A DNA stretch of 8,260 nucleotides, taken from Acidobacteriota bacterium. GTDB lineage: Bacteria > Acidobacteriota > Terriglobia > Acidiferrales > UBA7541. Location of the stretch: assembly GCA_003131705.1 (NCBI GenBank), contig PKUY01000343.1, positions 530 through 8,789 on the forward strand. Reading direction: 5' to 3'. Position numbers and translations under genes: made by a program. Each line of letters starts with the position of its first letter. Position 1 is the first letter of the stretch. Below are positions 1 through 6,085 of this stretch, in pieces. A model generated the notes under the pieces. It saw only the letters and a program-made list of their open reading frames with translations. It searched no databases and had not been told where the DNA came from.

Positions 1-999
1 AGCTATTTCACTTACCTGTCGGAGAACACCTCCATCCCGATCGTCGAAGGTTTGGTCATTCCCGTTCGCTTGGGCAACGAGATCCCGGCCACGATTTGGA
101 TCCTCTCGCACAAAGATGGGGCGTACTTCGACGCCGAAGATGTGCGCATCATGGCGGGTCTGGCTGAGTTTACCAGTTGCGCTCTCCGCTTGACTCGATC
201 CGCCGCAGCCGCAAAGAAGGCGCTGCACGAAGGTGAAGGCGAACTCGCCGCGCACAAGGCCACGGAAGCAAACCTCAGGGAAACCCAATCCGGCCTGGAA
301 TTCGTGATCGATGCTCGCACATCGCAACTGCAACAATTGTCCGCGAGGCTGATCACGCTTCAAGACGACGAACGCAGGCGCATTGCCCGCGAGCTGCATG
401 ATAGCGCGGGTCAATACTTAGCTGCCATTCAGATGAACCTTTCTGCCACGCTGCGCGAAGATCGGGCGCTCTCCCCCGCTCAGGTGTCTCGCATCTCCGA
501 TTCACTGCAAATTGTCGAGCGCTGCACGTCCGAGATCAGAACAATCTCTTACCTCCTGCACCCTCCGCTTCTCGACGAAATGGGACTAAGCTCGGCAATT
601 TCTTGGTACGCGGAGGGTTTTGCGGAGCGCAGCGGAATACATGTGGATTTGGACATCCCCAAGAATCTGGGCCGCTTGCCCGGTGCGATTGAAACCGCAT
701 TATTCCGAGTCGTGCAACAAAGCCTGGCGAATATTCATCGCCATTCCGGCAGCCATATTGCCAAGATTCGTATTGCCCTGGATGCAGAACGAGTCGAAAT
801 GGAAGTTTGTGACCACGGCCGCGGGATACCAGCCGAGATTCTGAAGGGTTTCGCCTCTGCCACGCGCCTTCCCGGTGTGGGACTTGCCGGCATGCGAGAA
901 CGCGTCTTGGCAATGGCCGGAAAATTCAACATCAAGTCCGGCCCCGCAGGCACAACAATTGGAGTGAGTTTGCCGGTGCAGGAGATTTCGGCACCCTAG
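1..999 (+). CDS. Sensor histidine kinase, GAF + HisKA_3 + HATPase_c (5' end missing)
   Basis: The reading frame is open from base 1 with no stop, so the gene begins upstream; the TTG at 52 lies inside a domain and is not the start. Of the 332 visible residues, about 1-65 look like the C-terminal end of a GAF sensor domain, about 66-120 form an Ala/Glu/Gln-rich, probably coiled-coil linker, and about 121-190 are a HisKA_3 dimerisation/phosphoacceptor domain with RELHDSAGQ (phosphorylated His at residue 133, codon 397-399). About 235-330 are a HATPase_c domain with an N-box (Asn244 in SLANIHRHS), a G1-type DHGRGIP and a G2-type GVGLAGMRER. The family autophosphorylates on His and passes the phosphate to NarL/FixJ-type regulators. 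In the N-box, the usual Glu of VQE is Gln240. The visible part has no membrane segment, so it is probably a cytoplasmic NarX/UhpB-type kinase. The receiver downstream on the same strand is a plausible partner (inference). Confidence 0.93.
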   Translation, partial: SYFTYLSENTSIPIVEGLVIPVRLGNEIPATIWILSHKDGAYFDAEDVRIMAGLAEFTSCALRLTRSAAAAKKALHEGEGELAAHKATEANLRETQSGLEFVIDARTSQLQQLSARLITLQDDERRRIARELHDSAGQYLAAIQMNLSATLREDRALSPAQVSRISDSLQIVERCTSEIRTISYLLHPPLLDEMGLSSAISWYAEGFAERSGIHVDLDIPKNLGRLPGAIETALFRVVQQSLANIHRHSGSHIAKIRIALDAERVEMEVCDHGRGIPAEILKGFASATRLPGVGLAGMRERVLAMAGKFNIKSGPAGTTIGVSLPVQEISAP

Positions 1000-1028
1000 T
1001 GATCGAAGCTCGATAAACGCGCATCTCT

Positions 1029-1087
1029 ACACAGATCAGGGTATTGTTTAAGACGAAATCCGTTGCTCTACTACGAATGATCTGTGT
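1029..1087. repeat. 10-bp perfect inverted repeat in kinase-receiver gap
   Basis: ACACAGATCA at 1029-1038 and its exact reverse complement TGATCTGTGT at 1078-1087 are separated by 39 nt. The half-sites are 49 bp apart centre to centre, close to five helical turns, so they could be a paired operator looped by a regulator. In RNA they could form a long-loop stem. No T-run follows, so this is not a terminator. Function unknown. Confidence 0.45.
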
Positions 1088-1104
1088 GAATCAGCCTTGA
1101 AGAT

Positions 1105-1138
1105 TGAAGGCCACAGCTCCCTGTGAGCGAGGCCTTCA
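1105..1138 (+). promoter_or_regulatory. Hairpin covering RBS and start of the receiver gene
   Basis: TGAAGGCC at 1105-1112 is exactly complementary to GGCCTTCA at 1131-1138. Inside it, ACAG 1113-1116 pairs with CTGT 1121-1124 around a CTCC loop, leaving a short 3' bulge (about 1125-1130). The structure takes in the GAGG Shine-Dalgarno candidate (1129-1132) and the first base of the ATG at 1138. It could hold back translation of the receiver until opened. There is no poly-T tail, so a terminator is unlikely. The pairing is seen; the regulatory role is inference. Confidence 0.5.
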
Positions 1139-1533
1139 TGACCCGTATTCTTATAGTTGACGATCAACCCCACATTCGAAAGTTGGTTCGAGGCTTCCTG
1201 AAGAATGAGGCTGGTTGGGAAGTCTGCGGCGAGGCTGCGGACGGACAACAGGCGGTAGAGCAGGCTGAAACTCTCAAGCCGCAAGTGATCCTCCTTGATA
1301 TTCAGCTGCCGGTGATGAACGGTTTCGACGCCGCCAAGCAAATTCTTATGGCGTCGCCTCGCATGCTGATTCTAATCCTATCGATTCACCAAGAGGCTCA
1401 TTATGCACAGGGTGCGAAGGACTGTGGCGCACGGGGATTTTTGCCCAAACATCACGTCGCGGAACACTTGGTGCCAGCCGTTGCAGCCTTGCTGCGAGGC
1501 GAGCTTCACTTTCCAAGCATCGCGGCAGACTGA
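1138..1533 (+). CDS. Stand-alone response-regulator receiver protein
   Basis: 131 residues, essentially only a CheY-like receiver domain. Conserved positions are all present: acidic pair Asp8-Asp9 (ILIVDD), phosphoacceptor Asp54 (LLDIQLP), switch Ser82 (LILS) and Lys104 (FLPK). The sequence is closest in style to NarL/FixJ receivers, but the protein stops 27 residues after Lys104 and no HTH is found in any frame directly downstream. It may therefore act as a phosphate shuttle or by protein contact rather than by binding DNA. I chose ATG 1138 because the receiver beta-1 strand starts immediately after it and GAGG lies 5 nt upstream; an in-frame GTG at 1123 would add five residues. It follows the partial kinase on the same strand by 138 nt, with two inverted repeats between them, and is a likely but unproven partner of that kinase. 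Confidence 0.88.
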   Translation: MTRILIVDDQPHIRKLVRGFLKNEAGWEVCGEAADGQQAVEQAETLKPQVILLDIQLPVMNGFDAAKQILMASPRMLILILSIHQEAHYAQGAKDCGARGFLPKHHVAEHLVPAVAALLRGELHFPSIAAD

Positions 1534-1769
1534 GGCTTCTCCCTCTTCTGCCTCTGCAGCGGATGGGCATTGCCACAAGCGCTTCCCCACGCGCTGACTT
1601 GAACCATACCCCTTTTTGTGTGGACACACCTCAGGGCATCACGGCGACAATGCAAACGCATTACCTCGTGATAGAATCGCAGAAAGCTAAAGTGGCAATA
1701 CCGGATTTGGGTGCAATCGAAGCAACAGAAACATCGCGGTGCCCTACAAAGTCCGCTACAACCCACGAA

Positions 1770-1844
1770 GCCGAGGTAGCTCAGTGGTAGAGCAGCCGAT
1801 TCGTAATCGGCAGGTCGCGAGTTCAACTCTCGCCCTCGGCTCCA
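1770..1844 (+). tRNA. tRNA-Thr (anticodon CGU)
   Basis: A full cloverleaf can be drawn. The acceptor stem GCCGAGG (1770-1776) pairs with CCTCGGC (1834-1840) over all 7 bp. The D-stem is GCTC/GAGC (1779-1782/1790-1793). The anticodon stem GCCGA/TCGGC (1795-1799/1807-1811) encloses loop TTCGTAA with anticodon CGT at 1802-1804. The T-stem is GCGAG/CTCGC (1817-1821/1829-1833) with loop TTCAACT. Discriminator T1841 is followed by an encoded CCA (1842-1844). Acceptor pairs G1-C72 and C2-G71 and anticodon bases G35-U36 agree with known threonine identity elements. It decodes ACG. Weak -10-like boxes (TACAAA 1745-1750, TACAAC 1757-1762) lie upstream without a convincing -35. The 236 nt between the receiver gene and this tRNA show no gene. 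Confidence 0.97.
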
Positions 1845-1891
1845 ATATCCCTTTCCCCTGTAGCGGGTTACGCCGTTGCGCTAACGGATTG

Positions 1892-2470
1892 TCACACGCG
1901 GAAATCCGCCAGCATGGATCTCACCGCGGCCCCCATGTTTTTGTGGTGATCGCTCCGGCGCGCGAAGAGCTTGAACGCCACTAAACTAAAGAAGCCTATG
2001 CCGAGCAAGCCCAGTACAGCGGGTTCCGGCGTGTCCGCCACAATCGTGAGTTCCCCGTACCCATTGAAGGATAGATAGTCGCCGGGAATGAAAGTCAACT
2101 CGTTATCCTGGATGCTGAATGGGGATGCGGTGAATCCTGCACCCCAGATGGGATCGCAGAAATCAAAGTGCGGCCCATCAATCGGGAACGACACGTCGCA
2201 ATACATGAGCATCTCGTACGTTGTTACTCCGGTAGATATCAAAGGAACTAGGTCAAATTCCACCGTGTACGGAATTGTACCTACGTTCGGGACACTGACG
2301 TCGGGCTCAAACACGGCCCATGGCCCCCCAACCGCCGTCGTCGAGGGCAGCGAGAATGTGAATACTTCCCCTAGCCCTGTGTCGAACGTGAAATCATCGG
2401 TGCTGTCGGCCTTCGCAGGCTGAATGAGAAGCAGAAAAAGAGAGAGAACGCCCATTATTCTAAGTGTCAT
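1892..2470 (-). CDS. PEP-CTERM sorting-domain exported protein
   Basis: 192 residues. An N-terminal signal peptide (hydrophobic about 5-17, then PAKA; cleavage likely near residue 21) leads into a beta-rich, aromatic- and acid-rich secreted domain of about 125 residues with Cys91 and Cys105 as a possible disulfide pair. Near the C-terminus is a PEP-CTERM signal: TPEP at 147-150, a hydrophobic span 151-169 and Arg171-Arg172. In this family the exosortase/EpsH system recognises the PEP motif, cleaves near it and releases or anchors the protein at the envelope, often alongside exopolysaccharide production. No exosortase gene is in the window. The ATG at 2470 is preceded by AAGGGG about 8 nt upstream. 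Unusually, about 20 residues follow the Arg-Arg pair, whereas most family members end within a few residues. The function of the secreted domain is not recognised. It converges on the tRNA-Thr gene. Confidence 0.85.
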   Translation of the reverse strand: MTLRIMGVLSLFLLLIQPAKADSTDDFTFDTGLGEVFTFSLPSTTAVGGPWAVFEPDVSVPNVGTIPYTVEFDLVPLISTGVTTYEMLMYCDVSFPIDGPHFDFCDPIWGAGFTASPFSIQDNELTFIPGDYLSFNGYGELTIVADTPEPAVLGLLGIGFFSLVAFKLFARRSDHHKNMGAAVRSMLADFRV

Positions 2471-2924
2471 GTTATTTCCCCTTCGAGGAACGGACTTTCA
2501 CATTTTATCGCGGAAACGACAGATATGCGGCCTGGGTGAGGATTCCAGTGCACGTAGATGACCGAGGCCATTGCCTATCAGGTAGCAATAACCTCGCCTG
2601 ACCGAAGCGGTTCACTTTGCTACGGACAATCCCTTGGGCGTGGCAGTGGTTGCGACCGTGTATGGCAAACTCGGCTTCGTGTGCTTTAATCTCCGAGCAG
2701 CAGCGCGCTTTTAGAAGGAATTGGCACGTCGCAAGAAATGCCCTGATTTTCTGCCTCCATCTCCGCGACCGGCTCTCGATGGACCCAAATCGCCGCAGAT
2801 CGGCTAACGCTAGACGGAGTTTGATTGAAGTGAAAACGGCGACCGGTTTTCACGGCCGCCTGTAATCATGCTCTGAGAGAAATTGTGCGAGAGTCGCGGG
2901 GCGCGCGAGTGGCACACCAAAGAA
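2471..2924. other. Intergenic region without a convincing gene
   Basis: About 450 nt between the PEP-CTERM start and the PilZ terminator. The only long reading frame (2617-2865, +, TTG start) has no ribosome-binding site, is rich in Arg, Trp and Cys, and matches no family I know. The region should hold the PEP-CTERM promoter; on the minus strand TAAAAT (2502-2507 on +) is a -10 candidate with no matching -35. One notable hairpin lies at 2563-2596. Confidence 0.5.
2563..2596. repeat. Imperfect hairpin (5 + 5 bp)
   Basis: CGAGG 2563-2567 pairs with CCTCG 2592-2596, and ATTGC 2570-2574 pairs with GCAAT 2585-2589. A symmetric 2x2 internal loop separates the stems and the apical loop is 10 nt. 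No T-run on either side. Function unknown; it may be an operator or a small RNA structure. Confidence 0.35.
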
Positions 2925-2976
2925 ACCAAAAGTAAAACGGCCGGGGGCTAGGCTGAGGGACCCAAGCCGCCCGGCC
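2920..2976 (-). terminator. Rho-independent terminator after the PilZ gene
   Basis: Read on the minus strand, GGCCGGG (2976-2970) pairs with CCCGGCC (2945-2939), with an inner GGCT/AGCC stem. The hairpin is followed at once by the T-rich stretch GTTTTACTTTTGGTTTC (2938-2922). It begins about 40 nt past the PilZ stop codon in the right orientation. The + strand side has only TCTTCTC, so termination is mainly for minus-strand transcripts. Confidence 0.75.
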
Positions 2977-3015
2977 TCTTCTCACCCATCTCCGCAGGGG
3001 CTGGGTAAGAATCTG

Positions 3016-3351
3016 TTATGCGGCGTTTTCAGCGCTCCGCATGAATTCGTAGCGTTCGATAGCCGCAGCCACTCCAACCTCACCTGAGTGTTCCGGGCTG
3101 CTGCGCAGTACGCGGCCCAAACAGCGGACGCGAACCGGTCCCGCCTGTGTTAGCTCATTGGGGAGGGTCATTACGATCTCGACCGGTGACCCGCTCTTCA
3201 AGCCCTTGGGCAACCGGAAATACAGGCCGCGCGAACTCACTTCGCGTGATTCGGTGTCCGCTTCACCTACAACATTCTCGTCCGTCCAGCGGACCGTCAG
3301 CGGCAAACGCATCAGGAAACGCCGCGATACACGTCTTTCTTTCAATGACAC
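3016..3351 (-). CDS. PilZ-domain protein (putative c-di-GMP effector)
   Basis: 111 residues, essentially one PilZ domain. The family binds cyclic di-GMP through an N-terminal RxxxR and a downstream [D/N]xSxxG. Here RFLMR (Arg11-Arg15), preceded by more arginines, supplies the first motif. The second is EVSSRG (37-42), with Glu where Asp/Asn is usual. The rest, VRVRCLGRVLR then VGVAAAIERYEF, fits the later strands of the PilZ barrel. It carries no partner domain, so it would act as an adaptor on motility, exopolysaccharide or envelope machinery. I chose the GTG at 3351 because a strong Shine-Dalgarno (AGAAGGAG on the minus strand) sits 7 nt upstream and the RxxxR must be near the start. It is transcribed in the same direction as the upstream response regulator but 190 nt away, with its own promoter candidate and a terminator downstream. 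Confidence 0.88.
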   Translation of the reverse strand: MSLKERRVSRRFLMRLPLTVRWTDENVVGEADTESREVSSRGLYFRLPKGLKSGSPVEIVMTLPNELTQAGPVRVRCLGRVLRSSPEHSGEVGVAAAIERYEFMRSAENAA

Positions 3352-3358
3352 TGGGCAA

Positions 3359-3364
3359 CTCCTT
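3359..3364 (-). promoter_or_regulatory. Shine-Dalgarno site of the PilZ gene
   Basis: AAGGAG on the minus strand, 7 nt before the GTG at 3351. It is the strongest ribosome-binding site among the minus-strand genes and supports the GTG start. Confidence 0.7.
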
Positions 3365-3378
3365 CTAAGTTCCCGAGT

Positions 3379-3407
3379 AGGATAGGGGGAAGGCTCATTG
3401 AAACCAA
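3379..3407 (-). promoter_or_regulatory. Candidate sigma-70 promoter for the PilZ gene
   Basis: On the minus strand, TTGGTT (3407-3402) and TATCCT (3384-3379) are separated by exactly 17 nt. They match the -35 and -10 consensus at 3/6 and 4/6 positions. The predicted start would leave a leader of roughly 20 nt before the GTG, enough for the Shine-Dalgarno. Weak by score but well placed. Confidence 0.3.
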
Positions 3408-3541
3408 TAGAGCAAGAGGGCCAATTCTGGGTGGCCTGGCTGGTACAAAAGTACTGTGCCTAATCAGCTCTTGTTTAGATGCAGGGTCAGCAGCTGGGTG
3501 GTAAACGATTCGGCGGGGACGACACTGGTTTACTTCGCCGA

Positions 3542-4207
3542 TTACGCCTGGTCGATCAAGCGGTGGTGTATGGCGTAGAGGGCAAGTTCGAGACGGTCGG
3601 AAACTCCCAGTTTATCGAAGATATTGTGCAGGTGGTTCTTCACCGTCTGTTCGCTGATGAACAGCTTTTCGCCAATCTCGCGGTTTCGGAAGCCCTGCGC
3701 CACGAGCTGAACAATTTCCTTCTCGCGCTCGCTGAGCAGCGGCTTTTCCCGCCGCTGTCCCGATTCGGACGATTTCTTGAAGGCGTCGATTACCTCGGCG
3801 GTCATGCGATTATCGAGCCAGATTTCGCCGTCATGGACCTTGCGGATGCTCTTCAGAAGCAGATCGCTGGCGGATTGCTTCAGCACCACGCCGCGCGCTC
3901 CCAGACGCATCGCGCGCACCACATCGCGGTCGTCTTCCGCCGCCGTCAGGACGATCACGCGGGTCGGAAGAGTGTCGAAATTCACCTCTTCGAGTACGCC
4001 CAAACCATCCTTCTCAGGCATGCGTAGATCGAGCAAGAGAATGTCAGGCTTCAACTTGGCGAGCATCTTCGTACACTCGACGCCGTTGGAGGCCTCGCCC
4101 ACGATCTGGACGTCGTCCGCCACTTCGAGCAGCTTGCGGAGACCGTCGCGGAAAATCGCGTGGTCGTCCGCGACCAGTATTCGAATTGCTGGCTTTGCTT
4201 TCGTCAT
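3542..4207 (-). CDS. NarL/FixJ-type response regulator (receiver + LuxR HTH)
   Basis: 221 residues, the usual length. Receiver domain about 8-124: acidic pair Asp14-Asp15, phosphoacceptor Asp60 (LLLDLRMP), Thr88 (VLTA) and Lys110 (VVLK) are all present. After a charged linker (about 141-157), a LuxR/GerE HTH covers about 158-215, with LSEREKEIV, REIGEKLFISEQTVKNHL as the recognition region, and LGVSDRLEL. Phosphorylation by the partner kinase is expected to promote dimerisation and DNA binding. The ATG is 2 nt downstream of the kinase stop (TAA-TT-ATG) with no clear Shine-Dalgarno, which points to translational coupling to the kinase. Kinase and regulator therefore form an operon and a cognate pair. 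Target genes cannot be read from sequence; the divergent region next to the kinase is one place for autoregulation. Confidence 0.95.
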   Translation of the reverse strand: MTKAKPAIRILVADDHAIFRDGLRKLLEVADDVQIVGEASNGVECTKMLAKLKPDILLLDLRMPEKDGLGVLEEVNFDTLPTRVIVLTAAEDDRDVVRAMRLGARGVVLKQSASDLLLKSIRKVHDGEIWLDNRMTAEVIDAFKKSSESGQRREKPLLSEREKEIVQLVAQGFRNREIGEKLFISEQTVKNHLHNIFDKLGVSDRLELALYAIHHRLIDQA

Positions 4208-4209
4208 AA

Positions 4210-5889
4210 TTAAGTCAATGGAATTTCAACCGTAAGACGGGCCCCGTGCCCTGGGTTCGACTCCACCGTCAGGGTGCCACCAACACCCCTTGTCCGTTCC
4301 TTGATCGAGATCGGGCCCAGACGCAGCCGGTCCAGTTCTTCGCTCGTGTATCGCCCTGAAAAGCTGAATCCCTGACCGTTATCGTCAACGACGAGAGCGA
4401 CTTTCGCCTCGTCTTGTTCTAGTTTTACCACGACGTGGCTGGCAGTCGCATGCTTTTTTACGTTGTGAAGTGCTTCACGGTAAATCTGGAAAAGCTCCCG
4501 GCAGATGCGGTCCGGGAGATGCAAATCACGATCTTCAATGAACAAATCCACCGCCAACCCATACTCGCTTCGGAACCGCTCCGCGAAACCCAGCATCAAT
4601 TCCCGCATGTCCGCGCTTTCGACGCGCAGAGGGCGCATGTCCGTCACCATCCGGCGCAGATCTTCACTCTCCTGCTGGACAGTCTTCTGCAGGCCGGCCA
4701 GCTCGGCGCACGCCTGTTCGGGTGTTTGCGGAAGTTTGTGCCGCATGACGTCGAGCTGAATTTTGAGGCTGAGCAGCGTCTGCAAAATTCCGTCATGCAG
4801 ATCCCGCGAAATGCGGCTGCGCTCCGATTCGATGGTGCGCGCCCGTAAACTGCGCAACAGGAATATGTTCTGGAGCGGCGGCGCGATGTGGCGGACAATT
4901 TGCTCGAACCAGCGCAAGTCCCCGTCGGAAAATTTTCCGCTCGGCGCAGATGAATTCACCAGCAGGACCCGCCCTATGGGCCTCCCGCCCGATTCAATCG
5001 TCACTGCCATGAAGGACCGCGCCCCAATTTCTTCGCGGGTGGATGCAGGCGGCGGGGGCAGCCTTCTCACCCGCGTACCCGTCCGGCGGTCCCAGCCGAA
5101 GCCCTCGCCGCTCCCATTTTGATAGTGCCAGCCCATTGAAATTTCCAGCGAATCGAATAGATAGGCCTCCGCGTGCGCAGGCGAAAGCGTTTCCGGGCCG
5201 CGCGGCTCAGGATCGCTCGGACGAACCTTCCAGACGAAAAGCCTCTCGAGCTCGTCGTCAAGGATTGCGAGGTAAGCTTGTTCGGAATCGAACGCGAGAG
5301 CCAATTCACCGAGCGCCTGGCGAATCGACTCATTTAATCCGTGTTCGAATTGCAGAAGCCCGGTGATCTTCTGAAGGAATTGGCGGCGCTCGAGGTGCTC
5401 CCACTCGCGTGCGCCCAGGAATCCCATGCCCAAACCGGATACGAGCGTCCCCAGCCCAATTGCTATCCAGTGCCAGATGCTTTCCCACCGAAACGCTTCC
5501 TCAACAGCCACGCGGACAATGATTGCGATGGTCGCCACCGCGACGAGCGCGAGCATCGCGGGAGTATTTCCGCGCGTCGCCAATGCGAACACTGCGAATA
5601 GAAAGAGGAACCAAAATGCAGAAACAGAAGGCGTGAGGTAGAGGAATACAGCCAGCATCGCGAAATCCACCGCCAGAGGAATTCGAAATCGCACCTCGGC
5701 GAGCAGGCGGTCGACCAGCACCGCGCTTAATGCCAGGACCAAATATGCCGACAGAACGAAAGCGGCCAGCGGCCGCACAGGCTTCCCAGAGGTCTCGAGA
5801 AGTGCCACGAGAGACAACGCCGCGATCACGGCGCGGGCCAGCGTGACTTGCCGTTCAAGATAGAGACGTTCGGTGTTGTCCAGGAGCAT
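4210..5889 (-). CDS. Membrane sensor histidine kinase (6 TM + GAF + HisKA_3 + HATPase_c)
   Basis: 559 residues. Six hydrophobic segments at about 16-33, 41-60, 69-86, 90-106, 109-127 and 137-158 place the N-terminal third in the inner membrane. A GAF-like domain (about 180-345) follows, containing a Pro-rich RRLPPPPAS stretch. Next are HisKA_3 (about 355-420) with RDLHDGILQ and phosphorylated His365 (codon 4797-4795), and HATPase_c (about 460-557) with N-box YREALHNVKKHA and G1 DDNGQGF. The G2 region reads GPISIKERTRGVGG instead of the usual GLxGMxER; I believe this is a recognised subfamily variant, so activity is still likely. The input signal is unknown; the short loops between TM segments suggest sensing within the membrane or by the cytoplasmic GAF domain. 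The ATG at 5889 lacks a good Shine-Dalgarno. The response regulator starts 2 nt after the stop, making this a two-gene operon, divergent from the MerR/TPR gene. Confidence 0.95.
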   Translation of the reverse strand: MLLDNTERLYLERQVTLARAVIAALSLVALLETSGKPVRPLAAFVLSAYLVLALSAVLVDRLLAEVRFRIPLAVDFAMLAVFLYLTPSVSAFWFLFLFAVFALATRGNTPAMLALVAVATIAIIVRVAVEEAFRWESIWHWIAIGLGTLVSGLGMGFLGAREWEHLERRQFLQKITGLLQFEHGLNESIRQALGELALAFDSEQAYLAILDDELERLFVWKVRPSDPEPRGPETLSPAHAEAYLFDSLEISMGWHYQNGSGEGFGWDRRTGTRVRRLPPPPASTREEIGARSFMAVTIESGGRPIGRVLLVNSSAPSGKFSDGDLRWFEQIVRHIAPPLQNIFLLRSLRARTIESERSRISRDLHDGILQTLLSLKIQLDVMRHKLPQTPEQACAELAGLQKTVQQESEDLRRMVTDMRPLRVESADMRELMLGFAERFRSEYGLAVDLFIEDRDLHLPDRICRELFQIYREALHNVKKHATASHVVVKLEQDEAKVALVVDDNGQGFSFSGRYTSEELDRLRLGPISIKERTRGVGGTLTVESNPGHGARLTVEIPLT

Positions 5890-5894
5890 GTGGC

Positions 5895-5977
5895 GGGTGA
5901 TTACCTTTTTAAGTCTAGCAAGCCCGTGTCGGCCCGCAATCGGCCCGCGGCCAGATGTCTTCTTTTGGTAATCGCCC
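5895..5977. promoter_or_regulatory. Divergent control region: 11-bp inverted repeat and tandem 9-mer
   Basis: GGGTGATTACC (5895-5905) is complementary to GGTAATCGCCC (5967-5977), with one G-T mismatch in 11. Between the arms, TCGGCCCGC occurs twice in direct orientation (5929-5937 and 5940-5948), with an 11-bp period that puts both copies on the same DNA face. CAAGCCCG also occurs twice (5919-5926 and 5988-5995). The left arm lies within 20 nt of the kinase start, so a bound protein could repress the kinase operon. Candidate binders are the adjacent response regulator or the MerR/TPR protein (inference). Confidence 0.45.
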
Positions 5978-6031
5978 AGTTCCCCAACAAGCCCGAAATG
6001 GATCTCTACACCAAGCTATTGCACCGGGCAG

Positions 6032-6062
6032 TTGACAATAGGTGCATAATCGTTCGCAGAAT
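6032..6062 (+). promoter_or_regulatory. Candidate MerR-type promoter for the MerR/TPR gene
   Basis: A perfect -35, TTGACA (6032-6037), is followed 19 nt later by CAGAAT (6057-6062, 4/6 to the -10 consensus). A 19-bp spacer is longer than optimal and is the geometry used by promoters that MerR-family proteins remodel. The predicted start near 6069 would be just upstream of GGGGGA (6072-6077) and the TTG at 6086. No clear dyad is visible in the spacer, which weakens the case. Confidence 0.35.
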
Positions 6063-6085
6063 TCGTTTTTCGGGGGACTACCAGG

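Noticed and set aside
1578..1617. Terminator after the receiver gene
   Set aside because: The AGCGC/GCGCT stem has 5 bp and the T5 run begins about 18 nt later.
1873..1908. Bidirectional terminator between tRNA-Thr and the PEP-CTERM gene
   Set aside because: Only 5-6 bp stems (CCGTT/AACGG, CGGATT/AATCCG) and no T-tract on either strand.
2617..2865. 82-residue reading frame on + strand
   Set aside because: TTG start without Shine-Dalgarno, composition like random translation, no recognisable motif.
3419..3453. Terminator of the kinase/regulator operon
   Set aside because: GGCCA/TGGCC and GTAC-AAAA-GTAC are short stems without a following T-run on the minus strand.
3479..4027. 182-residue reading frame on + strand
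   Set aside because: Exact antisense of the response-regulator gene; its residues mirror those codons.
6032..6050. TTGACA with nearby CATAAT as a promoter
   Set aside because: The spacer is only 7 nt, far too short for sigma-70.
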